Shown here: positions 9,188 to 18,461 of the stretch, in pieces
How positions within the stretch are numbered: the first letter of the stretch is position 1
How the letters are laid out: the number at the start of each line of letters is the position of its first letter
Assembly (NCBI GenBank): GCA_019751875.1
Contig: JAIEMV010000017.1
Location: forward strand, 1-64,000
Reading direction: 5' to 3'
DNA: 64,000 nt
DNA from: Hyphomicrobium sp.
GTDB taxonomy: Bacteria; Pseudomonadota; Alphaproteobacteria; Rhizobiales; Hyphomicrobiaceae
The notes under the pieces: generated by a model
Seen by the model: the letters and a program-made list of their open reading frames with translations, nothing else
What the model was told of the DNA's origin: nothing
The model's database searches: none
Translations under genes and position numbers: made by a program

Positions 9188-9925
9188 TCAGCGCAGGTTC
9201 GGACCGCTGGCGTCGAACTTCGTGAAGTCGACGAGCGTGCCAAGCATCTGGAGATAGGCGACGAGCGCATCAAGCTCGGTCGGCTTGACGCCTTCGCCCG
9301 GCGACTGGCCGTCGAACTTGCGCACCTGAGCCTTGGGATACCGCGCGACGAGTTCCTTGGCGGCGTCGGTGTCGGGCGCGATTTGCGCTTCGACGTCGGC
9401 GGCAGCCTTGGCGATCATCTCGTCCGTATAGGGGACGCCGACCAGCTGAAGTGTTTTCAGCTTGTCTTGGATGTTCGCGTAGTCGAGCGCCGTCTTTTCG
9501 AGGTGCGGGTAGGCCGGCATGATCGACGCCGGAACCACCGACTTCGGATAACGCATATGGTCGGTGTGCCAGGCATCCGAGTACTTGCCACCGATGCGGG
9601 CGAGATCGGGACCGGTGCGCTTCGAAGACCATTGGAAAGGATGGTCGTACATGCTCTCGGCCGCCAGCGAGTAGTGACCGTAGCGCTCCACCTCGTCGCG
9701 GAGCGAGCGGATCATCTGACTGTGGCAGTTGTAGCAACCCTCGCGGACGTAGATGTCCCGGCCCGCCTGCTCCAGCGGAGAGTAGGGCCGCATGCCTTCG
9801 ACCTTTTCGATGGTTGACGAGAGCATGAAGAGGGGTGCGATCTGCACGATGCCGCCGATCGAAACGACGATCAGGATGCCGATCAGAAGGATGAGCGAAT
9901 TCTTTTCGAAAATACCATGGTTCAT
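9188..9925 (-). CDS. ccoO: cbb3 cytochrome oxidase monohaem subunit CcoO
   Basis: Membrane-anchored monohaem cytochrome c of 245 residues. There is an N-terminal membrane helix at about residues 11-33 and one haem motif CYNCH at 64-68, with a candidate distal Met ligand in the MPAYPH region. CcoO relays electrons from CcoP to CcoN. It lies 14 bases downstream of ccoN in the standard ccoNOQP order. Confidence 0.96.
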   Translation of the reverse strand: MNHGIFEKNSLILLIGILIVVSIGGIVQIAPLFMLSSTIEKVEGMRPYSPLEQAGRDIYVREGCYNCHSQMIRSLRDEVERYGHYSLAAESMYDHPFQWSSKRTGPDLARIGGKYSDAWHTDHMRYPKSVVPASIMPAYPHLEKTALDYANIQDKLKTLQLVGVPYTDEMIAKAAADVEAQIAPDTDAAKELVARYPKAQVRKFDGQSPGEGVKPTELDALVAYLQMLGTLVDFTKFDASGPNLR

Positions 9926-9939
9926 GGATCGGATCCTTC

Positions 9940-11592
9940 TTACTCGGCCGGCACTGCGACGACGCCACCGCGCAACTCGGGGGCTGCTGCGACACGTGGC
10001 TGATCCTTGAGATCGACCGGGACATCGCCGCGTACCGTGCGCCAGACGTTGTAGGCCATCACGAACCCACCGATGACGAACAGGAGTCCGCCGACCGCTC
10101 GGATGATGTAAGGCCAGTGCAGCGCTTCAACGGTCTCGATGAACGAGTACTTGAGGAAGCCGAGGTTGTCGTAGGCACGCCACATCAGGCCCTGGGTGAT
10201 CCCGGCGACCCACATCGAGGTGATGTAGAGAACGATGCCGATGGTCGAGAGCCAGAAGTGCCATTCCACAAGCTTGATCGAGTATAGGCCTTCACGCTTC
10301 CATAGCCAGGGAACCAAGCAATAGATGGCGCCAAATGAGACCATGCCGACCCAGCCCAGCGCGCCGGAATGCACGTGGCCAATCGTCCAGTCGGTGTAGT
10401 GGGAGAGCGAGTTGACCGCCTTGATCGACATGAGCGGGCCCTCGAAGGTCGACATGCCGTAGAAGGCGATCGACACAACGAGCAGCCGGACGACGGGGTC
10501 AGTGCGGAGGCGGTCCCAGGCGCCGGACAGCGTCATGAGGCCGTTGATCATGCCACCCCATGAGGGCATCCAAAGCATGATCGAGAAGGTCATGCCCAAC
10601 GTTTGCGCCCACTCCGGCAGGGCAGTGTAGTGCAGATGGTGCGGACCGGCCCAGATGTAGAGGAAGATCAGCGACCAGAAATGCACGATGGAGAGCCGGT
10701 AGGAGTAGACCGGGCGCTCCACGCGCTTGGGAACGAAGTAGTACATGATGCCGAGGAAGCCTGCCGTGAGGAAGAAGCCGACGGCGTTGTGCCCGTACCA
10801 CCACTGCGTCATCGCGGCCTGGACGCCCGCCATCACCGGATAGCTTTGCGTGCCGAGGAAGGACACGGGCACGGTCAGGTTGTTGACAATGTGAAGCATC
10901 GCAACAGTGACAATGAAGGCGAGATAGAACCAGTTGGCCACGTAGATGTGTGGTTCCTCGCGTTTCCAGAGCGTGCCAAGGAAGACCAGAAGGTAGGCGA
11001 CCCAGACGATCGTGAGCCAAAGGTCGACGTGCCATTCCGGCTCGGCGTATTCCTTGCCCTGCGTCGCGCCCAGAATGTAGCTGGTGGCGGCGAGCACGAT
11101 GAAGAGCTGGTAGCCCCAGACCACGAACCAGGGAGCCCAGCGGCCCGGCATGCGGGCGCGGGATGTGCGCTGCACAACATAGAATGATGTGGCCAGGAGG
11201 ACGTTACCGCCGAATGCAAAAATGACCGCCGAAGTATGCAGCGGTCTCAGGCGCCCGAAGGTGGTCCAGGGCAGATCGAAGTTCAGCGCCGGGAAGGCCA
11301 GCTGCCAGGCGATGAAATCGCCTGCTGCGAAGCCGATCACACCCCAGAAGACGGCGGCCAGTGTGGCAACGCGGATCGGGCCGTCAAGGTAGCCGGACTT
11401 GTCGTCGGCGGGATGGGTGAAGATGTAGGCGAGAGCCAGGAGGCTCGCTGCGGCGAGCACGGCACCGTGTAGATTCATCACGGGATCGACGCCCTTCAGC
11501 GCCAAAAAAGCGCCGAGACCTGCGAATACGGCCGCGCTTCCCATGGCAAGCGCGTTATTGAGAGCCGGCTTTTCGGCCGCGATAGCTGACAC
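9940..11592 (-). CDS. ccoN: cbb3 cytochrome oxidase catalytic subunit CcoN
   Basis: The haem-copper catalytic subunit of the high-affinity cbb3 oxidase, 550 residues with about 12-14 membrane helices. Conserved histidine-containing segments include [24 protein letters not shown], and [17 protein letters not shown] near the C-terminal third, which supply haem and CuB ligands. It is the first gene of the ccoNOQP-GHIS operon and is preceded by an FNR/FixK box, consistent with induction at low oxygen. Confidence 0.97.
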   Translation of the reverse strand: MSAIAAEKPALNNALAMGSAAVFAGLGAFLALKGVDPVMNLHGAVLAAASLLALAYIFTHPADDKSGYLDGPIRVATLAAVFWGVIGFAAGDFIAWQLAFPALNFDLPWTTFGRLRPLHTSAVIFAFGGNVLLATSFYVVQRTSRARMPGRWAPWFVVWGYQLFIVLAATSYILGATQGKEYAEPEWHVDLWLTIVWVAYLLVFLGTLWKREEPHIYVANWFYLAFIVTVAMLHIVNNLTVPVSFLGTQSYPVMAGVQAAMTQWWYGHNAVGFFLTAGFLGIMYYFVPKRVERPVYSYRLSIVHFWSLIFLYIWAGPHHLHYTALPEWAQTLGMTFSIMLWMPSWGGMINGLMTLSGAWDRLRTDPVVRLLVVSIAFYGMSTFEGPLMSIKAVNSLSHYTDWTIGHVHSGALGWVGMVSFGAIYCLVPWLWKREGLYSIKLVEWHFWLSTIGIVLYITSMWVAGITQGLMWRAYDNLGFLKYSFIETVEALHWPYIIRAVGGLLFVIGGFVMAYNVWRTVRGDVPVDLKDQPRVAAAPELRGGVVAVPAE

Positions 11593-11687
11593 GGTTTCCC
11601 CTCCTTACTTTGCGCGAGCCGGGTAGCCCACTTCGTCGGAGCTTACGACTGGCTGCATTTTATTCTCGCATGTGCGGTGTTTCGGCG

Positions 11688-11701
11688 TTGACCTGGATCA
11701 A
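11688..11701. promoter_or_regulatory. FNR/FixK box between ccoN and the hemerythrin-hemN genes
   Basis: The sequence TTGACCTGGATCAA is an exact TTGA-N6-TCAA palindrome, the consensus for FNR/FixK-type regulators. It lies 95 bases before the ccoN ATG and 81 bases before the hemerythrin ATG. In the ccoN direction an AT-rich AGAATA element sits where the -10 would be if the box were centred near -41.5. Because it is symmetric, one bound dimer could act on both divergent operons. Confidence 0.85.
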
Positions 11702-11782
11702 TGACGCACTGCTCAACAACGGTTGTGATCGTCGCACCGGACAGCCGGTTAATGCCAGCCAAATCCTCGCGGGGTTCTACGA

Positions 11783-12454
11783 ATGTCTACATCGAACGAT
11801 CGCCCGCCCAATCCGGACCTCAGATTCGCTGCTATTCCTGCGTGTCGAACACCAGATCCAATCGGGTTGATTGCCGAAGAACATGCTTTGCAGCGTGAGC
11901 TATGCGACCTCCTTGAAGCGCTGGCGGACGGTTTGCCGCACAGTTTTGACAAGGCCATGGCGTTGATCGCGGTGTCGATACTCGAAGGCAGTGTTCCGCG
12001 CCATATGCGACTAGAGGAGGAGGCCCTCTTTCCCATGTTGCGGGAACGAGTCGCCGAAGACGATCCTTTGCGCGCCGCACTGGCCTGCCTCGAAGAAGAG
12101 CATGAGCGTGACAGTGCAATCCTGGTTGAACTCAGCGACGCCCTGAAGACCGCCGCTGAAGCCGGGGCCGTCATCAATCCCGAAATGCTTGGCTACATCA
12201 TGCGTGGCTACTTCGATAGTCAACGCCGACACATCGCGTGGGAGGACCGGGTCGTCCTGCCGATTGCCGCGCAGGTCTTAACGCCTGAGGATCAGGCGGC
12301 GCTGCAGGCTTGGATCATGGCCAGCGATCACCCGCGCTGCTCCCACCAGTCAATTCTCGCAATTCGCAGCGCGCGATCGGCACGTGCGGTGTGCGAGCAG
12401 TGCCCAAGTTCAAAAGCTCCGAACAACATCGTGCCCTTCAACATGAAAAGCTGA
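11783..12454 (+). CDS. Hemerythrin HHE domain protein
   Basis: A soluble helical protein of 223 residues. The iron-ligand pattern of the hemerythrin HHE fold is visible: His in AEEHALQRE, PRHMRLEEEALFP, EEEHERD, and RRHIAWEDRVVLP. Such di-iron domains bind O2 or NO or buffer iron. The C-terminal 40 residues add two Cys (AVCEQCPS) and a His-Cys pair that are not part of the HHE core. It lies under the shared FNR/FixK box and ends 10 bases before hemN, so the two are likely co-transcribed and the protein may sense or buffer O2, NO or iron under microoxia. The specific role is inference. Confidence 0.85.
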   Translation: MSTSNDRPPNPDLRFAAIPACRTPDPIGLIAEEHALQRELCDLLEALADGLPHSFDKAMALIAVSILEGSVPRHMRLEEEALFPMLRERVAEDDPLRAALACLEEEHERDSAILVELSDALKTAAEAGAVINPEMLGYIMRGYFDSQRRHIAWEDRVVLPIAAQVLTPEDQAALQAWIMASDHPRCSHQSILAIRSARSARAVCEQCPSSKAPNNIVPFNMKS

Positions 12455-12464
12455 GTAAGATCGC

Positions 12465-13802
12465 ATGACTCCCGAACTCGTCCGGCGGATGTCGGCACCT
12501 GTCCCCCGCTACACGAGCTATCCCACGGCGCCGCACTTCTCCCCTAAGGTCGGTCCTGTGGAATTCAGCGAGGGCTTGCGCAACTTGTCGCCGTCGCAAG
12601 CTCTTTCACTTTATGTGCACATTCCGTTTTGTGCGCAGCTTTGCTGGTACTGCGGGTGCAATACCAAGGCGACACGCAATAGCGACACGATCGAAACATA
12701 TCTTCAGCATCTCTTGACCGAAATCCTGATGGTGGCAGCCGTGGTGCCGGGTGCCCGGCCCTTGGGTCACATCCACTGGGGTGGTGGCTCACCCAACAGT
12801 CTGTCGGCGGACCAGATCCGGCGGCTGGCGGAAACATTGCACACGTCCTTCGCGATGGGAGCTGACACGGAGTTCGCAGTGGAGATCGATCCGCGTTGGC
12901 TCGACCAGGATCAGATCAAGGCGTTTGCAGCGGCCGGGGTCAATCGGGCCTCCGTCGGCGTGCAGGACTTCAATCCGCAGGTGCAGAGCGCCATCAATCG
13001 GGTGCAGTCTGTCGAGATGACTGAGCGGGCCGTGAACGGCATGCGCGAGGCGGGAGTCAAAGGTGTCAACATCGATCTGGTTTATGGACTTCCGCATCAG
13101 ACGGAAGAGAGCGTCGCCAACACGATCGAAGAGGTCATCCGTCTCGCGCCCGACCGCATCGCGCTGTTCGGGTATGCGCATCTGCCGTCGCGCGCCAAGC
13201 ATCAGAGCATGATCGATGAGACGACACTTCCGGGCACGATGGAGCGGTACCGGCAATCGCGACGCGCCGAACACCTCCTGATAGAAGCCGGCTATGTGAC
13301 AGTCGGGCTCGATCATTTCGCCAGGCCCGACGACGCTTTGGCCTCGGGCGAAATCAAGAGGAACTTTCAAGGTTACACGACGGACAAAGCTGACGCGCTG
13401 ATCGGCGTCGGCGCGTCGTCGATTTCGCAGTTGCCGACTGGCTACTATCAGAACGCCGTGCCCCGTGCGGACTACGAGCGCCGGGTGAGCGATACGGGAC
13501 TGGCCACAGTAAGGGGCATTCTCCTTTCGGACGACGACAAGATGCGGGCCAGCGTGATCGAGCGGCTCATGTGCGAATTCGAGTTTTCGAAGTCGTCTCT
13601 ACGATCGGTCTTCGGCGATCTCGCGAAGCCCGTGATCGACAAGGCCGAGGAACTGGTGGCAGCGGATGAAGAAGGGCTCGTGGAGCGCACGGCCGACGGC
13701 TTCCGCGTGACAGAACTCGGGCAGCCGTTTGTGCGGGCTATCGCATCGTGCTTCGACGCCTATCTCGGCAAGGGCAATTCGACGTTTTCGGCGGGAGTTT
13801 GA
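12465..13802 (+). CDS. hemN: Oxygen-independent coproporphyrinogen III oxidase HemN
   Basis: Radical-SAM enzyme that oxidatively decarboxylates coproporphyrinogen III to protoporphyrinogen IX without O2, keeping haem synthesis running for the cbb3 oxidase at low oxygen. The [4Fe-4S] motif CxxxCxxC is at Cys 56, 60 and 63 (CAQLCWYC), followed by the glycine-rich GGGSPN SAM-binding segment. The length of 445 residues and the RYTSYPTAPHF N-terminal motif match HemN proper rather than HemW. A perfect terminator follows. Confidence 0.95.
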   Translation: MTPELVRRMSAPVPRYTSYPTAPHFSPKVGPVEFSEGLRNLSPSQALSLYVHIPFCAQLCWYCGCNTKATRNSDTIETYLQHLLTEILMVAAVVPGARPLGHIHWGGGSPNSLSADQIRRLAETLHTSFAMGADTEFAVEIDPRWLDQDQIKAFAAAGVNRASVGVQDFNPQVQSAINRVQSVEMTERAVNGMREAGVKGVNIDLVYGLPHQTEESVANTIEEVIRLAPDRIALFGYAHLPSRAKHQSMIDETTLPGTMERYRQSRRAEHLLIEAGYVTVGLDHFARPDDALASGEIKRNFQGYTTDKADALIGVGASSISQLPTGYYQNAVPRADYERRVSDTGLATVRGILLSDDDKMRASVIERLMCEFEFSKSSLRSVFGDLAKPVIDKAEELVAADEEGLVERTADGFRVTELGQPFVRAIASCFDAYLGKGNSTFSAGV

Positions 13803-13820
13803 AAGCGATCGAATGCCGGG

Positions 13821-13860
13821 AAAGTACAAAGGCTGGTCGCAAGACCAGCCTTTGTACTTT
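13821..13860. terminator. Bidirectional terminator between hemN and the hydroxyacid dehydrogenase gene
   Basis: A perfect 18-bp inverted repeat (13821-13838 with 13843-13860) encloses a GCAA tetraloop and is flanked by AAA and TTT, continuing into TTC. It sits between two convergent genes. Confidence 0.93.
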
Positions 13861-13861
13861 T

Positions 13862-14860
13862 TCAGAACATTGCGGGATGGACCTTATCAGGCGGGGCGTG
13901 GCCATCGAGAAAGGCTTTGACGTTGATGATGACCTTTTCGCCCATCTCGATGCGGCCTTCAATCGTGGCCGAACTCATGTGCGGCAGAGCGACGACGCGG
14001 TCGGATGCCAGCAGCTTGGGGTTGATCGAGGGTTCATGCTCGAACACGTCGAGCCCGGCTCCGGCGATCGAGCCAGCTTCAATCATGCGCGCAAGTTCGT
14101 TTTCATCGATCACTTCGCCGCGTGCGGTGTTGACGATATAGGACGTCGGCTTCAGCAGCTTCAGGCGCCGCGCCGATAGCAAGTGATAGGTTGCGGGCGT
14201 GTGCGGGCAGTTGACCGAGACGATGTCCATGCGGATCAGCATCTGGTCGAGGCTTTCCCAGTAGGTCGCCTCCAGCTCCTGCTCGAGGGCGGGCGAAACG
14301 CGCTTGCGGTTGTGGTAGTGGATTTGAAGTCCGAAGGCCTTGGCGCGCTGCGCGACCGCCGTGCCAATGCGACCCATGCCAATGATGCCAAGGCGCTTGC
14401 CGAAAATTCGGTGCCCCAGCATCCAGGTCGGAGACCAACCGGGCCAGCTTGATTTGGCATCCTTTAGATAGGCGGCGCCTTCCGACACCCGACGCGGCAC
14501 GGCAAGAATTAGCGCCATGGTCATGTCGGCGGTGTCTTCAGTCAGCACGCCGGGCGTGTTGGTGACCGTGATGGCGCGATTGCGGGCTGTGTCGAGATCG
14601 ATGTTGTCGACGCCCGTGCCGAAGTTTGCGATGAGTCGCAACTGCGGGCCCGCCTGAGAGATAATGCTACGATCAATGCGATCGGTCACAGTGGGGACGA
14701 TAACGTCAGCGATCTTGGCGGCATCGACGAGATCAGCGTGCGACATCGGCCGGTCATCGACATTGAGGCGCGCGTCGAACAGCTCCCGCATGCGCGTCTC
14801 CACGATGTCGGGCAGCTTGCGCGTAACGATGACGATCGGCTTCTTGGTGCTTGCGGGCAT
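13862..14860 (-). CDS. D-2-hydroxyacid dehydrogenase, glyoxylate/hydroxypyruvate reductase type
   Basis: NAD(P)-dependent reductase of 332 residues. The Rossmann motif GMGRIG lies near residue 161. Catalytic Arg (NTARGEV), Glu (HEPSIN region) and His (LPHMSSAT) are present. The close fit to glyoxylate reductase or D-glycerate dehydrogenase suggests reduction of glyoxylate or hydroxypyruvate. In serine-cycle methylotrophs hydroxypyruvate reductase is a core enzyme, but several paralogues usually exist, so I do not assign that role. The gene converges on hemN and shares its terminator. Confidence 0.82.
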   Translation of the reverse strand: MPASTKKPIVIVTRKLPDIVETRMRELFDARLNVDDRPMSHADLVDAAKIADVIVPTVTDRIDRSIISQAGPQLRLIANFGTGVDNIDLDTARNRAITVTNTPGVLTEDTADMTMALILAVPRRVSEGAAYLKDAKSSWPGWSPTWMLGHRIFGKRLGIIGMGRIGTAVAQRAKAFGLQIHYHNRKRVSPALEQELEATYWESLDQMLIRMDIVSVNCPHTPATYHLLSARRLKLLKPTSYIVNTARGEVIDENELARMIEAGSIAGAGLDVFEHEPSINPKLLASDRVVALPHMSSATIEGRIEMGEKVIINVKAFLDGHAPPDKVHPAMF

Positions 14861-15130
14861 GAAATAATCCGTGGCCAGGGCGGGTCCGAGGTTCCGTCGC
14901 TGCGGTTACTCCGGCGAATGCAATGCGCCGGCTGGCCGCTGTCAGAGCGATGGTCCCTCGTCGACCCCGTGTCTAACAGAAGGATGAAGGGAAAACAAAG
15001 TGGCTCGCTGGCAAAATGCTGCGGGCGTCATGGACTCGGTGCCCCGCCGGAATTTGACGTAAGGAAGTGACGGTCTTGCGTCTGCCACAGCGGTGTGGTC
15101 AACGGCAGCGCAGCAAGGGAGGCAACAATC

Positions 15131-15715
15131 GTGGGGCGGGGATCACGGTATTTCGGGCTGGCGCGGCGGCTATGTTGCACTGCGGCTGTTGGGGCTGTCA
15201 TCACGCTTGCGGGGCTCGCAGGTCCAGCCTTTGCACAAGCGCCGGATGGTCCGAGTGCCGGCAAGGGCTCGGTGAGTGGGCTGCCGATACCGCGCTTCGT
15301 CAGCCTCAAGTCCGATGAAGTCAATTTGCGGGCCGGTCCCGGCAAGGACTACCCCACACAGTGGGTGTTCCGCCGCGCGGGTCTGCCGGTCGAGGTTCTG
15401 CAAGAGTTCGAAAGCTGGCGTCAGGTGCGGGATGCGGACGGCGTCATGGGCTGGGTCAACCAGGCTTTGCTTTCGGGCCGGCGCACCGCGCAGGTGCTGC
15501 CTTGGGACCTCAAGGCCGGGACACCGCCGCCCAAGCTCGAACTGAAGGCCGATGACAGTGAACGGGCGACGGCCACGGCGCTCGTGGAAGCCGGAGTGAT
15601 TGCCAATTTGCAGAGTTGCGACAGCCGATGGTGCTACGTCACCGTCGAAACGTTCCGGGGTTACATCGAACAAAGCAAGCTGTGGGGTATCTACCCGGGC
15701 GAGATCATAAAATAG
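15131..15715 (+). CDS. Exported SH3-domain protein
   Basis: An exported protein of 194 residues, with a signal peptide ending near AFAQA and then an SH3b-type domain (NLRAGPGKDYPTQWVF, then VMGWVNQALL) and a second SH3-like half (CDSRWCYVTVETFRGYIE). Such bacterial SH3 modules bind peptidoglycan or other wall components. GTG at 15131 is preferred over GTG at 15095 because a strong GGAGG (15118-15122) lies 8 bases upstream and the shorter product begins directly with a signal peptide. The 270 bases upstream show no further gene. Confidence 0.8.
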   Translation: MGRGSRYFGLARRLCCTAAVGAVITLAGLAGPAFAQAPDGPSAGKGSVSGLPIPRFVSLKSDEVNLRAGPGKDYPTQWVFRRAGLPVEVLQEFESWRQVRDADGVMGWVNQALLSGRRTAQVLPWDLKAGTPPPKLELKADDSERATATALVEAGVIANLQSCDSRWCYVTVETFRGYIEQSKLWGIYPGEIIK

Positions 15716-15761
15716 GTCCGCAGCAGCCCCAGAACAGCCGATGCGCGATTATATTGCGGCT

Positions 15762-16193
15762 CTACTTCTTCTTGTCGGGCACTAAACGGACCACGACGTC
15801 GATATGCGAAATACGCATGCCGGGCGGCGGCTCCGGCAATCCATCGACACGGATGCTTTCGCTTAGAATATCGATCAATTCTCCGCGGTCCTCGACGAAG
15901 AAATGATTGTGATTGGATACGTTCGTATCGAAAAAGGCCTTTGATCCGTCGATAGCGAGCTCGCGCAGAAGGCCGGCATCCGTAAACTGGTGCAAAGTGT
16001 TATAGACTGTGGCCAAGGACACTTGCTCGCCAACGCCGATGACTTCGCCGTGCAGCATTTCGGCCGAGACGTGACGATCGCCCTTCGAAAAGAGTAGTTC
16101 AGCCAGGAGTACGCGCTGCCGAGTCGGGCGCAGGCCGGCGGACCGGAGGCGCTCAACAATTGGAGTGACGATAATTTCGGCTTCGTTTTCCAC
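15762..16193 (-). CDS. irr: Iron response regulator Irr (Fur family)
   Basis: Fur-family regulator with a winged helix (GLRPTRQRVLLAELLF, then VSLATVYNTLHQFTDAGLL) and the Irr-type metal/haem motif NHNHFFVEDRGELIDI. Irr controls iron and haem genes in Rhizobiales and is degraded or released when haem is abundant. The reading frame stays open back to 16475, but that upstream part is unlike Fur proteins and contains a good sigma-70 promoter at 16305-16333. GTG at 16193 (144 residues) is therefore the likely start. It is divergent from fabA, an arrangement seen in other Rhizobiales. The N-terminal Cys-Pro haem motif of Bradyrhizobium Irr is not visible here. Confidence 0.85.
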   Translation of the reverse strand: MENEAEIIVTPIVERLRSAGLRPTRQRVLLAELLFSKGDRHVSAEMLHGEVIGVGEQVSLATVYNTLHQFTDAGLLRELAIDGSKAFFDTNVSNHNHFFVEDRGELIDILSESIRVDGLPEPPPGMRISHIDVVVRLVPDKKK

Positions 16194-16304
16194 AGACTGC
16201 TGTCGCTCGGTTCGTTCTGGGGCACCATTCCACGGCGGTGCTGGGGACGTTTGAAACTGACGCCATTCCGGCGCGTCGCGTCTACCCCAACATGCCTGAC
16301 GCTG

Positions 16305-16333
16305 AGTATAGAGATGTCGTACGCCCTCTGCAA
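16305..16333 (-). promoter_or_regulatory. Candidate sigma-70 promoter for irr
   Basis: On the minus strand TTGCAG (16328-16333) and TATACT (16305-16310) are separated by exactly 17 bases. Transcription would begin near 16298, leaving a leader of about 105 bases before the GTG at 16193. Confidence 0.5.
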
Positions 16334-16478
16334 CTGGACGCGGCATCGGGTCCGGCTGACCCGCTGCGCTTGACCTAAGGCCCGTTTCCCGTTTGAACGG
16401 CTGAGGATTAGCCAAAAGAATGACCGGCGGGCAGAACATCCGTCTAGGGTCTCGTCGACGTGAGGGGGCAGACACGAC

Positions 16479-17006
16479 ATGGCAGAACGCCAGGCGAGCT
16501 ACGATTTCGACGATTTGCTGGCTTGCGGCCGGGGTGAACTGTTCGGCCCGGGCAACGCTCAGTTGCCGCTGCCACCTATGTTAATGTTCGACCGAATTTC
16601 GCATATTGGCGAACTCAGCGGATCGCATGGGAAAGGTCAGGTCATCGCGGAGCTGGCAGTGGCGGGCAATGAGCGACTGAACTGGTTTTTTGACTGCCAC
16701 TTCAAGGGCGATCCCGTCATGCCCGGGTGCCTCGGTCTCGATGCCCTGTGGCAGTTGACGGGGTTCTATCTCGGCTGGCTCGGTCTGACCGGACAGGGTC
16801 GCGCTGCAGGCGTCGGCCAAGTCAACTTCAAGAAAGAAATCACACCAAAGACGCAACTCGTGACCTACGCCGTGAACATTAAGCGGGTTCTCAACACGCG
16901 CAAGCTGAAGCTTGCTGAAGCCGACGGTGAACTCGTTGCTGATGGCGAGGTCATCTACCAGGCAAAGGATCTTCGCGTTCTCCTGAAGGCCGGCGGCGAA
17001 AGTTAG
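16479..17006 (+). CDS. fabA: 3-hydroxydecanoyl-ACP dehydratase/isomerase FabA
   Basis: FabA dehydrates 3-hydroxydecanoyl-ACP and isomerises the trans-2 to the cis-3 product, starting unsaturated fatty acid synthesis. The hot-dog fold active-site His is at 74 ([14 protein letters not shown]), with the partner Asp in the LGLDALWQ helix. The length of 175 residues is usual. A GAGGGGGC ribosome-binding region precedes the ATG. FabB follows 72 bases later. Confidence 0.96.
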   Translation: MAERQASYDFDDLLACGRGELFGPGNAQLPLPPMLMFDRISHIGELSGSHGKGQVIAELAVAGNERLNWFFDCHFKGDPVMPGCLGLDALWQLTGFYLGWLGLTGQGRAAGVGQVNFKKEITPKTQLVTYAVNIKRVLNTRKLKLAEADGELVADGEVIYQAKDLRVLLKAGGES

Positions 17007-17078
17007 CAGGGTTGCCAGCAGGTTCAACCTGCGCCACAAGCGCAGGCAGACTAGCAACTATAGAAGGGCTTTGAGCGC

Positions 17079-18311
17079 ATGCGGCGCGTAGTCGTCACCG
17101 GAATGGGCATCGTCTCCTCGATCGGGAACAGCACCCAGGAGGTCGTGGCAAACTTGCGCGAGGCGAAGTCCGGCATTTCGCGCGCTGAAAAGTATGCAGA
17201 ACTCGGCTTCAAATGCCAGGTCCACGGCGAGCCGAAGCTCGAATGGGACGGCCTTGTGCCGCGCAAGCCAAAGCGGTTCATGAACCCCGGCGTCGCCTGG
17301 AACTACATCGCCATGGATCAGGCGATCCGCGACTCCGGTCTTGAACCCGGCGACGTGGTCAACGAACGTACGGGCATCATCGTCGGCGCGGGCGGGCCGT
17401 CGACGCGGGCCATCGTCGAGGCGGCTGAAACCACCATCAGGTCGGGCGGACCCAAGAAAATCGGGCCGTTCGAGGTGCCCAAGGCCATGTGCTCGGGTCC
17501 CTCTGCGGCATTGGCTACGTCGTTCCAGATCAAGGGCGTGAACTATTCGATTTCATCGGCATGTGCCACCAGCGCTCACTGCATCGGCAATGCCGCCGAA
17601 CTTATTCAATGGGGCAAGCAGGACATCATCTTCGCGGGCGGCTGCGAGGAACTCGATTGGACGCTGTCGAATCTGTTCGATGCGATGGGCGCGATGTCGA
17701 CCCGTTTCAACGACACGCCTGAGAAGGCCTCGCGCGCCTACGACAAGAACCGCGATGGCTTCGTGATCGCGGGCGGGGCGGGTGTGGTGGTTCTCGAGGA
17801 ACTGGAGCATGCCAAGGCGCGCGGCGCCAAGATCTATGGTGAGGTTGCCGGTTATGGCGCAACTTCCGATGGCTTCGACATGGTGGCGCCGTCGGGTGAG
17901 GGCGCCGTGCGGTGCATGAAGCTCGCGATGAAAGGCCTTGACGGCCAAGGTATTCCAGCCATCGACTACATCAACCCGCACGGCACGGGCACGCCGGTGG
18001 GCGACGAGCGCGAGATCGCGGCGATCCGCGAGGTTTTTGGGTCCAAGATCCCGCACATTTCCGCGACAAAGGCATTAACGGGCCATTCGCTCGGTGCAAT
18101 CGGCGTGCAGGAAGCGATCTTCTCGCTGCTCATGATGAACAACGGGTTTGTCTGTGAGAGCGCGAATATCGAAGAGATTGATCCGGCCTTCGAGGATGTG
18201 CCAATCGCGCGTCACCGCATCGACAACATTGCGCTTAACTGTGTGATGTCGAACAGCTTCGGATTTGGCGGAACAAATGCAACCCTCGTGTTCCGCCGAC
18301 ATGATGGTTAA
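17079..18311 (+). CDS. fabB: 3-oxoacyl-ACP synthase I FabB
   Basis: Condensing enzyme of 410 residues that elongates the FabA-derived cis-unsaturated acyl-ACP. The nucleophilic Cys is at 162 ([10 protein letters not shown]). The two catalytic His lie in NPHGTGTP and [10 protein letters not shown], completing the Cys-His-His triad. Pairing with fabA marks it as FabB rather than FabF. Confidence 0.95.
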   Translation: MRRVVVTGMGIVSSIGNSTQEVVANLREAKSGISRAEKYAELGFKCQVHGEPKLEWDGLVPRKPKRFMNPGVAWNYIAMDQAIRDSGLEPGDVVNERTGIIVGAGGPSTRAIVEAAETTIRSGGPKKIGPFEVPKAMCSGPSAALATSFQIKGVNYSISSACATSAHCIGNAAELIQWGKQDIIFAGGCEELDWTLSNLFDAMGAMSTRFNDTPEKASRAYDKNRDGFVIAGGAGVVVLEELEHAKARGAKIYGEVAGYGATSDGFDMVAPSGEGAVRCMKLAMKGLDGQGIPAIDYINPHGTGTPVGDEREIAAIREVFGSKIPHISATKALTGHSLGAIGVQEAIFSLLMMNNGFVCESANIEEIDPAFEDVPIARHRIDNIALNCVMSNSFGFGGTNATLVFRRHDG

Positions 18312-18461
18312 CGACGTGACTGTCTGACCGGCTCAACCGGGGGCGGGGATTTTCACTGCGAAAGTCCGCCTCGAGGGTCGTCAGAAATGAAACTCTATAA
18401 GCAAGGCGCCGGCTGGTTCGAAATCCGCGGTCGCGCGCTTGGCGCCAAAACGAGGCCCCCC

